DNA from: Halobacillus sp. Marseille-P3879
GTDB taxonomy: Bacteria; Bacillota; Bacilli; Bacillales; Halobacillaceae
NCBI RefSeq assembly: GCF_900240285.1
Contig: NZ_OESS01000003.1
Coordinates: 248,001 to 312,000 of the forward strand
Reading direction: 5' to 3'
DNA length: 64,000 nt
Each line of letters opens with the position of its first letter. The first letter of the stretch is position 1. The notes under the pieces were generated by a model that ran no database searches, was not told the DNA's origin, and saw nothing but the letters and a program-made list of their open reading frames with translations. Below are positions 7,032 to 16,640 of this stretch, in pieces. Position numbers and translations under genes: made by a program.

Positions 7032-8322
7032 GCTTCAAGCGCTGCAACAGAAAATCAACTATGACAAGACCTTTGATTGTGTGCAATGTGGTTATTGTCT
7101 GCCTGCCTGCCCCACCTATGAAACGATGGAGAAGGAAACTCATTCTCCAAGGGGACGCATTAATCTAGTTAAGATGGTGGCGGAAGGAAAAGCATCTATT
7201 GATGATTTGCAAAAACCAATTGAAAAGTGTCTGGGGTGCATGGCGTGCACTACTGTTTGTCCTACTAATGTTCAGTATGGACAAATATTAGAAGGTGCTA
7301 AGGAAGTGATTGAAGACCACCAGGTAAAATCGACCTCCCGAAAGAAAATGGAAGACTTTCTGTTCGGTTCCTTTTTCCCTTCTGCAAAATGGATGGACAC
7401 ACTGGGGAGCTTAACTTGGTTTTATCAAAAATCCGGCCTTCAAACCTTTGCCAATCTGCTGCGTTTAACAAAAGCCGCTCCGCTTCATTTAGATAAATTT
7501 GAACAAGTAATCCCAAAGCAGCCTTCCCCTAAAGAGCGTGCCAAACGAACCAAGCGATATATACGGACAAGACCTGCACGAGCGAAAGTAGCTTTCTTTA
7601 CAGGTTGCGTAATGGACAGCGTATTCTTTCAAACGAATCAGAATACCATCGAGTTACTTTTACGCTGGGGGTTTGAAGTTGTCCTCCCGGAAGAACAAAC
7701 TTGTTGTGGTGCACTGCACGCGCATTCGGGGAAGGTCCATGACTCAATACACCTTGCCAAACGAAACATTGAGGCTTTTGAGGAAGAAGAAGTAGATTAC
7801 ATTATCAACAACGCCGGGGGCTGTGGTGCTCGTATGGTTGAGTATCACCACTTATTTGAAAAAGGGACATCCTGGCATCAGCGGGCTGAACAGTTTGTTT
7901 CCAAAATGAAAGATATATCGGAGGTTCTTGTAGAGGTTGACCATGTCTATTTTAATAAATCAATTGATAAAACGGTAACCTATCAACCCTCATGTCATAT
8001 GACTAATGTCCAAAAGGTAGTTTCCCCGCCGCTTGAATTAATGAAGAAAGTCCCCGGACTTACGCTGAAAGAATTAGACCGGCCGGATTTCTGCTGCGGT
8101 TCAGCTGGAATCTACAATATTATCAATTACGAAGATTCTATGGATATATTAGATGTGAAAATGAGAGACGTGTGTAATGCAGGTTCAGAAACGGTGGTAA
8201 CGACTAACCCCGGATGTCTATTGCAAATGAAGCTCGGGATAGAGCGAGAAGGAGTAAATCACACGATGGGTGCTGAGCATCTTGTGGATCTATTATTGGA
8301 AGCAGACCCTCAGCAAAAGTAA
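7024..8322 (+). CDS. (Fe-S)-binding protein, GlcF-like subunit
   Basis: A 432-residue iron-sulfur partner of the preceding flavoprotein. Two 4Fe-4S motifs are visible: CVQCGYCLPACP (Cys19, 22, 25, 29) and CLGCMACTTVCP (Cys69, 72, 75, 79). Two CCG domains follow, with QTCCGALHAHSG and DFCCGSAGIYN, as in GlcF, LutA and the heterodisulfide reductase B subunit. The start ATG overlaps the end of the GlcD-like gene, consistent with coupled translation. With the GlcD-like protein it should transfer electrons from a 2-hydroxy acid to the quinone pool. Length and motif order match full-length GlcF; no glcE gene is present, as is common in bacilli. Confidence 0.88.
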   Translation: MSKLQALQQKINYDKTFDCVQCGYCLPACPTYETMEKETHSPRGRINLVKMVAEGKASIDDLQKPIEKCLGCMACTTVCPTNVQYGQILEGAKEVIEDHQVKSTSRKKMEDFLFGSFFPSAKWMDTLGSLTWFYQKSGLQTFANLLRLTKAAPLHLDKFEQVIPKQPSPKERAKRTKRYIRTRPARAKVAFFTGCVMDSVFFQTNQNTIELLLRWGFEVVLPEEQTCCGALHAHSGKVHDSIHLAKRNIEAFEEEEVDYIINNAGGCGARMVEYHHLFEKGTSWHQRAEQFVSKMKDISEVLVEVDHVYFNKSIDKTVTYQPSCHMTNVQKVVSPPLELMKKVPGLTLKELDRPDFCCGSAGIYNIINYEDSMDILDVKMRDVCNAGSETVVTTNPGCLLQMKLGIEREGVNHTMGAEHLVDLLLEADPQQK

Positions 8323-8355
8323 GGCTTTTCGAAAATCATATTTTGAGGTGGTAGG

Positions 8356-10230
8356 TTGAACTATAAAGCCCTATTTGTCGTTTTATTTCTTTTTTCATTC
8401 GTTTTTGCTCCCTTTCAGACAGAAGCCGTCACTGATAAATCTTCAGATAAAAGGGGCCATAAGCAAGAGAAAAAGTTGAGCGAACCGTTTAAAGCGGCTT
8501 CGATCCAATTTAATCCTGAATTAAAAAAGCCTGAGAAGAACATAAAAGAATTATACAAAGAAACCGAAAAAGCTTTTAAGAATGGGGCAAAGTTAGTGGT
8601 AGCTCCAGAAATGGCAACGACAGGGTATATGTTCGAAAGTCGTGAAGATATTGCTCCTTTTGTTGAACAGATTCCCGGTCCAACTACAGAAATATTCAGT
8701 GAGTTAGCCGCTGAATATAACAGTTACATCGTTTTCGGTATGCCTGAAGTAGATCCAGGTACCGATCTCTATTATAATTCATCTGTTCTGATCGGACCTG
8801 AAGGTTTAATAGGGAAGTATCGAAAAATGCATTTGTGGGAAACCGACGCTTACTGGGCTGCTCGCGGTGATTCAGAGGTCCCCGTGTACGATACAGAATT
8901 GGGAAAAGTGGCTATGAATATATGCATGGATTCCGCATACTATGAAACAGCCAGGATAGCGGCCGTTAAAGGAGCAGATATTTTAGCTTTTCCAACGAAC
9001 TCGTCCGCACAGACTATTTCCGCTTTGCCTGCAAGAGCTCAGCAAAATGGTTTATACGTGGTCAGCTCGAATCGTTCAAATACTGAAGAAGGATTTCATA
9101 TGGCAGGTGGGAGTGCTATATGGTCGCCCCACGGGGAAAAGTTAGCTGAGGCCCCTTATTCGCCTGACGAGGATAACGACATTGACGAAACAAAAGTTAT
9201 TTATGACGAGGTAGATCCTGAACACTATCAAAATGACAATAAAGAACTGCTAAAGGAAAGACGTCCTGAGTTGTATAAAGAACTAAGCCAATATATTCAA
9301 CCATGGGACAGTAGAGCAACTACTGAATCTAAAAAAGTGAAGGCTATGGCTTTGCAGTACTCTCCAAAACTGAGTGATAAAAAAACAAACCAAAAGAAAG
9401 TTTCTAAGCTTATAGAAGAAGAGGTGTCAACTTCTAAGGATACGGATTTGATCGTACTGCCAGAGCTCTCTTTCACCGGACCAGTCACCGATAAAAGTAT
9501 AAATTCCATTTATTCTTTATCAGAAAAGGATCAAGGAAACACTTATCAATTTATATCACAATTAGCAAAGAAGCATAATATCAATATCGTTTATGGACTG
9601 ATAGAAAGAGAAAACGATCAAATGTACAATTCTGCAATATTAGTAAATGAAAACGGTGAAATAAAAGGCAAGTATCGAAAAACTCATCTTGACCATAATG
9701 AAAAACGGTGGGCGACACCAGGTTCCAGTCTGCCTGTATTTAATATAGAGGGACTGGGGAAAATTGGTTTGTTAATCGGTGATGACGTTAGGTTTCCTGA
9801 GGCATCTGGAGTATTGAGTGTCAAAAGAGCGGACATGATTGCAGTGCCCGTTTCCTGGAGTGGAGAATATAGCGGCAATATGGAAATCAATAAAAACATC
9901 TCCGAAAATCAATATCCGGATCATTCAGTAGTTCTCTGGGATGCTGTGGCGATAGGCGCACAAGCTTATACAATTTTCGCTAACTTTGTTGGATCAGAGC
10001 ATGAGTTTAAAGGAAGCAGCGGTCTTTATACTTTAGATCCATTATACGGGTTGGACCAGCCTGTTATAGGATCCTCTACAGATGAAGAAGCGGTCCCTTT
10101 TGAATTTAAAACGATACAAGCTGAACATTGGTTCAACCAGGAGAAATTGTTACAGTCAAGACACCCTGTCTATTATGACTCACTTATCAGAAAACAAAAC
10201 ATAAATCATAATCTGCCTGAAGCCCAATAA
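8356..10230 (+). CDS. Secreted protein with two nitrilase/carbon-nitrogen hydrolase domains, second one lacking catalytic Cys
   Basis: A 624-residue exported protein. The TTG start at 8356 follows TGAGGTGG. Residues 1-24 form a signal peptide. Domain 1 (about 45-290) keeps the nitrilase triad: Glu85 in APEMATTG, Lys157 in KYRKMHL and Cys190 in MNICMDS. Domain 2 (about 328-590) keeps Glu370 in LPELSFTG and Lys442 in KYRKTHL, but the cysteine position reads L-I-G475-D-D, so it should be inactive. The family hydrolyses amides, nitriles or N-carbamoyl compounds. An extracytoplasmic location and tandem fusion are unusual. It lies 33 bases after the GlcF-like gene, so it may release the acid that the GltS-type transporter imports. 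The terminator at 10310-10348 ends the cluster. Confidence 0.82.
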   Translation: MNYKALFVVLFLFSFVFAPFQTEAVTDKSSDKRGHKQEKKLSEPFKAASIQFNPELKKPEKNIKELYKETEKAFKNGAKLVVAPEMATTGYMFESREDIAPFVEQIPGPTTEIFSELAAEYNSYIVFGMPEVDPGTDLYYNSSVLIGPEGLIGKYRKMHLWETDAYWAARGDSEVPVYDTELGKVAMNICMDSAYYETARIAAVKGADILAFPTNSSAQTISALPARAQQNGLYVVSSNRSNTEEGFHMAGGSAIWSPHGEKLAEAPYSPDEDNDIDETKVIYDEVDPEHYQNDNKELLKERRPELYKELSQYIQPWDSRATTESKKVKAMALQYSPKLSDKKTNQKKVSKLIEEEVSTSKDTDLIVLPELSFTGPVTDKSINSIYSLSEKDQGNTYQFISQLAKKHNINIVYGLIERENDQMYNSAILVNENGEIKGKYRKTHLDHNEKRWATPGSSLPVFNIEGLGKIGLLIGDDVRFPEASGVLSVKRADMIAVPVSWSGEYSGNMEINKNISENQYPDHSVVLWDAVAIGAQAYTIFANFVGSEHEFKGSSGLYTLDPLYGLDQPVIGSSTDEEAVPFEFKTIQAEHWFNQEKLLQSRHPVYYDSLIRKQNINHNLPEAQ

Positions 10231-10309
10231 TGATACGCTAAGTAATTGACATAAAATTTGATACCTTCCAATACGAAGGGACTAAATAATTTATGTGGAC
10301 TCTGAACAT

Positions 10310-10348
10310 AAGCCCTCTGAAGTCAATCAAACTTTAGAGGGCTTTATT
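10310..10348 (+). terminator. Intrinsic terminator ending the 1.7-10.2 kb operon
   Basis: AAGCCCTCT and AGAGGGCTT form a 9-bp stem with a 17-base loop, followed by TTTATTG. It lies 80 bases after the nitrilase-fold gene. Confidence 0.75.
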
Positions 10349-10420
10349 GTTAGTACAAGGTATGAGTCTGTTTTTGAAAAAATATCAATGAGAAAGTTCT
10401 ATCTCGGTTCCTTAAAAGCA

Positions 10421-10447
10421 ATGGACACAAGATTTGTCCATTTTTTT
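10421..10447. terminator. Hairpin terminator between the catabolic cluster and bioY
   Basis: ATGGACA-caagatt-TGTCCAT is followed by a run of seven T on the plus strand. On the minus strand it lies directly after the bioY stop codon. It can serve as terminator for bioY and as backup for the plus-strand operon. Confidence 0.6.
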
Positions 10448-11054
10448 AAACATAATTTCTTGTTTCAGTATTTTTATAATTATTTTGTAAACTTTTTTTC
10501 TTTGGATGCATTGTTTTAAAAAGAGGGTATAGACGTGTTGCCAACAGGCTTGTGAAAATAGCAAGCGCTATGTCAATGCCTACGGTACTAAACAATCCTG
10601 CAGCCAGTACATGTGACAAATTAGTGGGTTCGCCCATCCATAGGTTTAATGCCAGATAAAGATAAGGCACCCCTATTGCATAAATAACCCCTGTTCCAAT
10701 TAAGTTGGCGGCAATAAAATGTTTACGAGCAGGCTGCTCGAAGCGTTCAATAATGAATCCGATGACATAGGCACCTACTGTAAAGCCTATTAAATATCCA
10801 AACGTCGGCTGCATTACGTATACAAGTCCTCCACCTTGAGTAAAGACTGGAACTCCAGCTAAACCAACGAGAAGATAGACAAATTGACTTTGTAACCCTC
10901 GCTTGCTTCCTAATAATGCCCCCGCTAAAAACACCACGATAATTTGCAGTGTAAAAGGAACAACGGGTAGCGGAACTTTAATGAAAGCGCCAATCGCAGT
11001 CATTGCGGCAAATACTGCAACTAATGTAAGTGATAGAGTTCTGGATTTTTGCAA
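10446..11054 (-). CDS. bioY: Biotin transporter BioY (S component of ECF transporter)
   Basis: Integral membrane protein of about 202 residues that binds and imports biotin together with the shared ECF energising module. BioY hallmarks are visible: AAMTAIGAFIKVPLPVVPFTLQ near the N-terminus, LLGSKRGLQSQ and GGGLVYVMQPTFGYLIGF. There are about six hydrophobic segments. I place the start at TTG 11052-11054, because AAAGGAG ends 8 bases before it; the GTG three codons earlier touches the ribosome binding site. The gene is divergent from bioWAFD and has its own BirA operator about 100 bases upstream, so uptake and synthesis are controlled together. Confidence 0.95.
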   Translation of the reverse strand: MQKSRTLSLTLVAVFAAMTAIGAFIKVPLPVVPFTLQIIVVFLAGALLGSKRGLQSQFVYLLVGLAGVPVFTQGGGLVYVMQPTFGYLIGFTVGAYVIGFIIERFEQPARKHFIAANLIGTGVIYAIGVPYLYLALNLWMGEPTNLSHVLAAGLFSTVGIDIALAIFTSLLATRLYPLFKTMHPKKKSLQNNYKNTETRNYV

Positions 11055-11160
11055 GTTAGTCACTCCTTTCTTTAATATCCCCTGGGTAGCATCTGTTAAT
11101 AGAATCCATACTTAAAATTCTCGCTATTCATAGAAATAAGCATAGAAGAAAGAGTTTAAA

Positions 11161-11192
11161 TATGTCAACTCATAAAAAATGAAGTTAACATA
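11161..11192 (-). promoter_or_regulatory. BirA operator of bioY
   Basis: TATGTCAAC, a 14-base spacer and GTTAACATA form the bipartite palindrome typical of BirA operators in bacilli, with one mismatch between arms. On the minus strand the TTGACA inside one arm can act as the -35 of the bioY promoter (TATGCT as -10, 18-base spacing). Biotinyl-AMP-BirA binding would block bioY transcription. Confidence 0.8.
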
Positions 11193-11340
11193 AGTGGCGA
11201 GACATATTCTGCACCCAATCTTCCAGTTGCAAAATAATGATCAGCAATACAACTTTGCTATAATCCAGTCTTGTTCCCTAATTTTGGAATACCACACGAT
11301 ATATTCTAGGAAATTCAGCCTTCTTGAAAAATTGAATGAA

Positions 11341-11374
11341 AAATGTAAACTTGTAATTATGTAGGTTAACATTT
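11341..11374 (+). promoter_or_regulatory. BirA operator of bioWAFD
   Basis: AAATGTAAAC, 14 bases and GTTAACATTT form a second BirA-type palindrome with one mismatch. It overlaps the -10 region and likely start site of a promoter with TTGAAT at 11332-11337, about 60 bases before bioW. The arms share the GTTAACAT core with the bioY operator. Confidence 0.82.
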
Positions 11375-11434
11375 ATTGCGAATGGAGAAACTTTTAATTT
11401 ATGTATTTTCATTTGGAGGAGGTTAATAGAATCT

Positions 11435-12214
11435 ATGCACGATAGTGACTTATACAGCATAAGAATGAGAGCTGCACTAGGCGGACCCCATGAAGATGGG
11501 GGAAAGCATATATCAGGAGGGGAACACCTTTCTACAAAATCTGAGATGCAAATAAAAGCACTCGAACTTATGGATAAGGCCTATGCCCATTCACGAGGTG
11601 AACCAACTTTCTTCCAACTGACGATTGATAAGGTAGAAGAGGATGGACAAACGATCAAGCCGCTACCTGTCTCTACCTTTGATTCGACCGATGCAGCACA
11701 GGGGAAAAGAATAGCATGCTCTCTCCTTGCCGATCACGGAATATCAGAAGAAGTCATCAAAAAAGCTATGAACCTATTAGAAAGCAGCAATGAAACCAGC
11801 GGAGCTCTGATTATCAATGCAAAAACTGGAGAGCGTCTTGATGATAGGAAGGAAAAGGGCATTCGCGTTTCCCGCCTGGAATGGAAACAAGAGAATTTTG
11901 AAAAATGGTGTAAGCAAAAAGGGCTGGCAGCAAACCAACGGATGAAGGAGGCCCTGACTCTGGCAACAAAGGTTTGTGCCCACCCATTAACCATAGCAGA
12001 GCTGTGCTGGAGTGATGATCCTGATTATATTACAGGGTACGTTGCTAGTGGTTTAAAAGGTTATCAGAGAATTACGAAGCTCAAGGAATATGGTGACGAA
12101 ACGGGTGTACGTTTATTCTTCGTCAAGGGTGTCCGGCCGATTGATTCGTACATACACTATTTAAAGAAAATACCGGTTTTAATAGAAACGGAGGAGAATT
12201 ATGAACTTAGTTGA
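11435..12214 (+). CDS. bioW: 6-carboxyhexanoate-CoA ligase (pimeloyl-CoA synthetase) BioW
   Basis: Activates pimelate to pimeloyl-CoA with ATP, the first committed step of the bacillary biotin route. The 259 residues match BioW in length and motifs: [11 protein letters not shown] and [12 protein letters not shown] at the N-terminus, [18 protein letters not shown] in the middle, and [18 protein letters not shown] with [12 protein letters not shown] near the C-terminus. GGAGGAGG lies 12 bases before the ATG, slightly long, but the start agrees with the family. It overlaps bioA by 14 bases. It is the first gene of the BirA-controlled operon. Confidence 0.95.
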   Translation: MHDSDLYSIRMRAALGGPHEDGGKHISGGEHLSTKSEMQIKALELMDKAYAHSRGEPTFFQLTIDKVEEDGQTIKPLPVSTFDSTDAAQGKRIACSLLADHGISEEVIKKAMNLLESSNETSGALIINAKTGERLDDRKEKGIRVSRLEWKQENFEKWCKQKGLAANQRMKEALTLATKVCAHPLTIAELCWSDDPDYITGYVASGLKGYQRITKLKEYGDETGVRLFFVKGVRPIDSYIHYLKKIPVLIETEENYELS

Positions 12215-13565
12215 TAAAAGTAAAAAGTACTTGTGGCTGCCGTTTACACAAATGAAAGATTATGATGAAAACCCACTAATTATTGAAAGCGGAAAAGGAA
12301 TAAAAGTGAGGGATATTAATGGAAAAGAATATTACGATGCTTTTTCTTCTGTATGGTTAAATGTACATGGCCATCGTAAGAAAGAGTTGGATGAGGCTAT
12401 TCGCGAGCAATTAAATGAGATCGCACATTCCACCTTACTTGGAATGACGAATGTTCCCGCTACAGAACTGGCGGAAAAATTAGTCAAAATCGCTCCTGAT
12501 TCCTTAAGCAGAGTCTTTTATTCGGACAGTGGGGCAGAAGCCGTTGAAATTGCTGTAAAGATGGCCTATCAATATTGGCAAAATATTGGTGAAACGAACA
12601 AACAGAAATTCATTTCGATAAAGAATGGATATCACGGGGATACAATAGGGGCAGTCAGTGTTGGTGCCATTGACATTTTTCATAAGGTCTATGGTCCTTT
12701 AATGTTTGAAGGGTTTAAAACAACGGTTCCTAATGTGTATCGATATCCTGCAGAGGATCCTGAAAAATGCCGTGATGAAGCTCTTGACTCTCTTGAATCG
12801 TTATTAAAGGAGCATCATCAGGAAATTGCGGGGTTAACCGTTGAATCGATGGTCCAGGGTGCCGGGGGGATGATTGTTATGCCAGATGGTTATTTAGCCG
12901 GCGTACGGGAGCTGTGCACTAAATATAATGTTCTTATGATAATTGATGAAGTAGCTACCGGATTTGGGCGTACCGGGAAGATGTTTGCCTGCGAACATGA
13001 AGGTGTTGAACCTGATCTCATGGCAGCAGGGAAAGGAATTACTGGGGGTTACCTGCCTATTGCAATTACATATACAACTGAAGAAATTTATGAGGCATTT
13101 TATGATGACTACACCAATCTGAAGACTTTTTTTCACGGGCATTCCTATACCGGCAATCAGCTTGGCTGTGCAGCAGCATTGGCCAATCTCAAATTATTTG
13201 AGAAGGAGCATACCCCTCAACAGGTAGCTGAAAAGTCTAAGTATTTACATAAGTTATTTGAAGAAATGATTGACCTTCCTCATATCGGAGACATCCGTCA
13301 GCTTGGGTTTATGTGCGGGATTGAGCTTGTATACGACAAAAAAACAAAAGAGCCTTTTCCTTTCGAAAGAAGAACAGCCTATAAAGCATCATTAAAGATG
13401 CGGGAATTAGGTCTTTTAACAAGACCCACCGGAGATGTAGTCGTTTTTATGCCGCCTCTAGCGAGTACTGATGAAGATTTAAGGGAAATGGTTCAGATTA
13501 TGAGAGAAGCTATTGATAGTGTTACAACAGAGGAGGCGCTTCAGGTTGCTGCGACAAACTCCTGA
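12201..13565 (+). CDS. bioA: Adenosylmethionine (or lysine)-8-amino-7-oxononanoate aminotransferase BioA/BioK
   Basis: PLP-dependent class III aminotransferase converting KAPA to DAPA. 454 residues. Seen directly: [10 protein letters not shown] near the N-terminus, [48 protein letters not shown] with the PLP aspartate, and [14 protein letters not shown] with the Schiff-base lysine. The B. subtilis homologue uses lysine as amino donor, while the Escherichia coli enzyme uses SAM; the donor here cannot be told by eye. AACGGAGGAG precedes the ATG inside the end of bioW. Its 3' end overlaps bioF by 20 bases. Confidence 0.94.
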   Translation: MNLVDKSKKYLWLPFTQMKDYDENPLIIESGKGIKVRDINGKEYYDAFSSVWLNVHGHRKKELDEAIREQLNEIAHSTLLGMTNVPATELAEKLVKIAPDSLSRVFYSDSGAEAVEIAVKMAYQYWQNIGETNKQKFISIKNGYHGDTIGAVSVGAIDIFHKVYGPLMFEGFKTTVPNVYRYPAEDPEKCRDEALDSLESLLKEHHQEIAGLTVESMVQGAGGMIVMPDGYLAGVRELCTKYNVLMIIDEVATGFGRTGKMFACEHEGVEPDLMAAGKGITGGYLPIAITYTTEEIYEAFYDDYTNLKTFFHGHSYTGNQLGCAAALANLKLFEKEHTPQQVAEKSKYLHKLFEEMIDLPHIGDIRQLGFMCGIELVYDKKTKEPFPFERRTAYKASLKMRELGLLTRPTGDVVVFMPPLASTDEDLREMVQIMREAIDSVTTEEALQVAATNS

Positions 13566-14724
13566 TTGGCTCGCACAGGAAGTAGAAACGATTAAGAACC
13601 AGGGACTATACAGACAGCTTCGAACCATCTCTCCCTCTCAGACATCAGGGAAATCTTACATAGATGGAATGAAGAGTATAGTAGCTTCTTCTAACAATTA
13701 CTTAGGTTTAGCAGAAGATCAAAGACTGACCGATGAAGCTGTGAAGATTATGAAAGAGTATGGGGTCGGAAGCACAGGCTCGAGACTGACCACCGGTAAT
13801 ACAATCTGGCACGAGAAGTTGGAGCAACGTATTGCTGAATTTAAAAAGGATGAAGCTGCACTCGTCTTCTCAAGTGGATATCTTGCTAATATTGGGGTGA
13901 TTTCCAGCCTGGCAGGGGAAGGGGATATGATCTTAAGCGACCAGCTAAATCACGCAAGTATTATTGATGGGTGCAGGCTCAGCAAGGCGAAGACAAGTAT
14001 TTACCGTCATATAAATATGGAAGATTTAAGAGAAAAATTAATGCATAGTCAGCACTATAGACGGAGGTTTATCGTAACAGATGGGGTGTTCAGTATGGAT
14101 GGGGACATTGCTCCATTGCGTGAGATTAAAACCTTAGCACACATTTATAACGCTTATGTCATTGTAGATGATGCTCATTCCACAGGGGTTTTAGGTGAAA
14201 ACGGCAGAGGGACAGGTGATCACTTTGACGTAGCTGTAGACGTAACGATAGGAACATTTAGTAAATCCATCGGTACCGAAGGAGGGTTTGTCTCTGGGTC
14301 AAGGTCGCTGATTGACTATTTAAGGAATCGGGCAAGATCATACATTTTTCAAACAGCCCTTCCGCCGAGCATAATGGCAGCAACCATTAAGGCTATTGAT
14401 ATTATCGAAAGCAGTCCGCAGCTCCAGGTTCATTTGCAACACTTAAGTCGCTCCATTCGAAATGAATTCCTCGATTATGGCTTTAATGTTAGAGGGGAGC
14501 AAACTCCTATTTTACCTATTGTTATTGGGGATACTGAACAAGCAATGGCTTTTTCTAGAGAACTCGAAAAAAATGGAGTATTTGCTCCGGCCATTCGGCC
14601 TCCAAGTGTTCCGCAAAGAGAAAGTCGGATTCGAATGACGGTCATGGCGACACATACTGAAGAAGATATTCAGCAAATCTGTAAGGCCTTTTATAAGGTT
14701 GGAAAACAACTCGAGGTGATTTAA
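13546..14724 (+). CDS. bioF: 8-amino-7-oxononanoate synthase BioF
   Basis: Condenses pimeloyl-CoA and alanine to KAPA with PLP. I choose TTG 13546 as start because AGAGGAGGCG lies 8 bases before it; the more upstream ATG at 13513 lacks such a site and adds a non-homologous tail. This gives 392 residues. Motifs: [64 protein letters not shown], and [14 protein letters not shown] with the PLP lysine. Start inside bioA and immediate junction with bioD indicate one operon. Confidence 0.95.
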   Translation: MLRQTPDWLAQEVETIKNQGLYRQLRTISPSQTSGKSYIDGMKSIVASSNNYLGLAEDQRLTDEAVKIMKEYGVGSTGSRLTTGNTIWHEKLEQRIAEFKKDEAALVFSSGYLANIGVISSLAGEGDMILSDQLNHASIIDGCRLSKAKTSIYRHINMEDLREKLMHSQHYRRRFIVTDGVFSMDGDIAPLREIKTLAHIYNAYVIVDDAHSTGVLGENGRGTGDHFDVAVDVTIGTFSKSIGTEGGFVSGSRSLIDYLRNRARSYIFQTALPPSIMAATIKAIDIIESSPQLQVHLQHLSRSIRNEFLDYGFNVRGEQTPILPIVIGDTEQAMAFSRELEKNGVFAPAIRPPSVPQRESRIRMTVMATHTEEDIQQICKAFYKVGKQLEVI

Positions 14725-15411
<687 letters not shown>

Positions 15412-15562
15412 ACAGAGATTGGGTGTTAAAAAGTTTCTCGGCTGTCCTGTTTTAACAATCAACGCTATATTACGTGTCGGCCCAAGTAGTGGGAAGAAAA
15501 ATGTATGGCTGTTTTACACTGATACAGCACGAATAACGCTTTTCAAAAATAGGCATTCATGC

Positions 15563-15591
15563 AACCATTAATTCCTCTTAACCATACACTA
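15563..15591 (+). promoter_or_regulatory. Candidate sigma-K/sigma-E type promoter of the coat gene
   Basis: AACC at 15563-15566 and CATACACTA at 15583-15591 are separated by 16 bases. CATAnnnTA is the -10 consensus of mother-cell sporulation sigma factors, and AC is the core of the sigma-K -35. It lies 36 bases before the coat protein start. Which of the two sigma factors uses it is not resolved. Confidence 0.45.
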
Positions 15592-15626
15592 TGAATTATC
15601 TGGTTAATGAAGGAGACTAATTTATA

Positions 15627-16172
15627 ATGAGTTGTGGAAAAGGAAAAGGTTTTGACGCATGTGTTTGTGAGACTGTTCGCAAGATTGTCCGAGCTCAAGA
15701 TGAAGTCGCAGATGGTTGTTTCACAGGGTGTGCGGAATCAATAAGAGACTTAGTATCCCCAACATCAAATGACAATGGTCCTGCGACTAGTATTCCATTC
15801 GCCCTTTATTGTAAGGGTGACTGTTCTCCATTTATAGGAAGCGGGATTTTCAGTTCTCCACTTGGGGATTCAGGTATGAGTGCTTTACGTTGCGTGAAAA
15901 CGCCTATCTTCCGGGCGAAAAAATTTGTGGATGAAGAGGAGTGCTGTGTTCAGTTAGAATTACTTCTGCCAGTTACTATGGGAGGGTCTACACCTGGACC
16001 AAGTGGAAAAGGGAAGCAAATATGCGATTACTTCCCGGGTAATAGTATAAGAAATTTACAAGCAACGGGGATCTGCATAACGGTTGATTTGGATTGCTTC
16101 TGTGGTATCGTTTGTTTGGATCCTGTCACCCCTCTGCCTGCCTCAGAATTTAATATGGATGACGAGGATTGA
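15627..16172 (+). CDS. cotZ: Spore coat protein, CotY/CotZ family
   Basis: A 181-residue cysteine-rich protein (about 14 Cys) of the CotY/CotZ/ExsY family, which forms crosslinked outer coat or exosporium layers. Family features: MSCGKGKGFDACVCETVRKI at the start, DGCFTGC, IPFALYCKGDC, the central FRAKKF(V)DEEECC and C-terminal DLDCFCGIVCLDP. It is longer than B. subtilis CotZ because of a glycine/serine/proline insertion near 120-135. AAGGAG lies upstream. It is a single gene with its own mother-cell type promoter. Confidence 0.88.
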   Translation: MSCGKGKGFDACVCETVRKIVRAQDEVADGCFTGCAESIRDLVSPTSNDNGPATSIPFALYCKGDCSPFIGSGIFSSPLGDSGMSALRCVKTPIFRAKKFVDEEECCVQLELLLPVTMGGSTPGPSGKGKQICDYFPGNSIRNLQATGICITVDLDCFCGIVCLDPVTPLPASEFNMDDED

Positions 16173-16369
16173 GGACTATACTGAAGGGTGAGCGAATGTG
16201 ATACCAATACTGCAAAATGGGCCGATACCTAAAGAAATGGCGCGATTCATTGCGCCCTTCTTATGAAATTCCAGGCCGTCCTCTCCATAGTTGGTGAACA
16301 AGAAATATTCTGAATAACCTTCGAAAACTACTGTTAATCATACAGTTGATACTGCTGATCGGATGAAAT

Positions 16370-16403
16370 AAAAGCTGGACTCTTCTTGACGTCCAGCTTT
16401 TTT
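16370..16403. terminator. Bidirectional terminator
   Basis: AAAGCTGGAC-tcttcttgac-GTCCAGCTTT is followed by T runs on both strands. It can end the plus-strand coat gene transcript and the minus-strand peptide gene transcript. Confidence 0.8.
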
Positions 16404-16425
16404 CAATTCATAAAACTCCCATAAG

Positions 16426-16581
16426 TTAATTAGGATCCATAATCTCATCGTCAAGCGGCTGAATTAACTCATTAGGGTCCTCTTCCTCAATAGCTTCGTT
16501 CGAATTGGCATCAGCATTTACTACAGCCATATTTCCTAATAATGTGATACTAAGGCATCCTGTAATAAACAATTTCTTCAT
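16426..16581 (-). CDS. Short exported peptide precursor, candidate quorum-sensing signal for the adjacent HTH-TPR regulator
   Basis: A 51-residue protein. AAAGGAGAGG lies 6 bases before the ATG at 16579-16581, which decides the start. Residues 1-24 form a signal peptide (MKKLFITGCLSITLLGN, then AVVNADA). The remaining ~27 residues are acidic and proline/asparagine containing, ending LDDEIMDPN. The gene lies 59 bases downstream of, and on the same strand as, the HTH-TPR regulator. This is the arrangement of PlcR-PapR, NprR-NprX and related RNPP systems, in which the peptide is secreted, processed, re-imported by Opp and binds the TPR domain. Assignment as the signal is inference from context; there is no sequence similarity I can claim. 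Confidence 0.65.
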   Translation of the reverse strand: MKKLFITGCLSITLLGNMAVVNADANSNEAIEEEDPNELIQPLDDEIMDPN

Positions 16582-16640
16582 GGTATCCCTCTCCTTTTCT
16601 ATAAGTAAAAACATCCATATCTTACCATATAAGTGTCAGA

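Noticed and set aside
10295-10519. Plus-strand 74-codon open frame downstream of the nitrilase-fold gene
   Set aside because: It runs through two terminator hairpins and the end of bioY, with no supporting start site.
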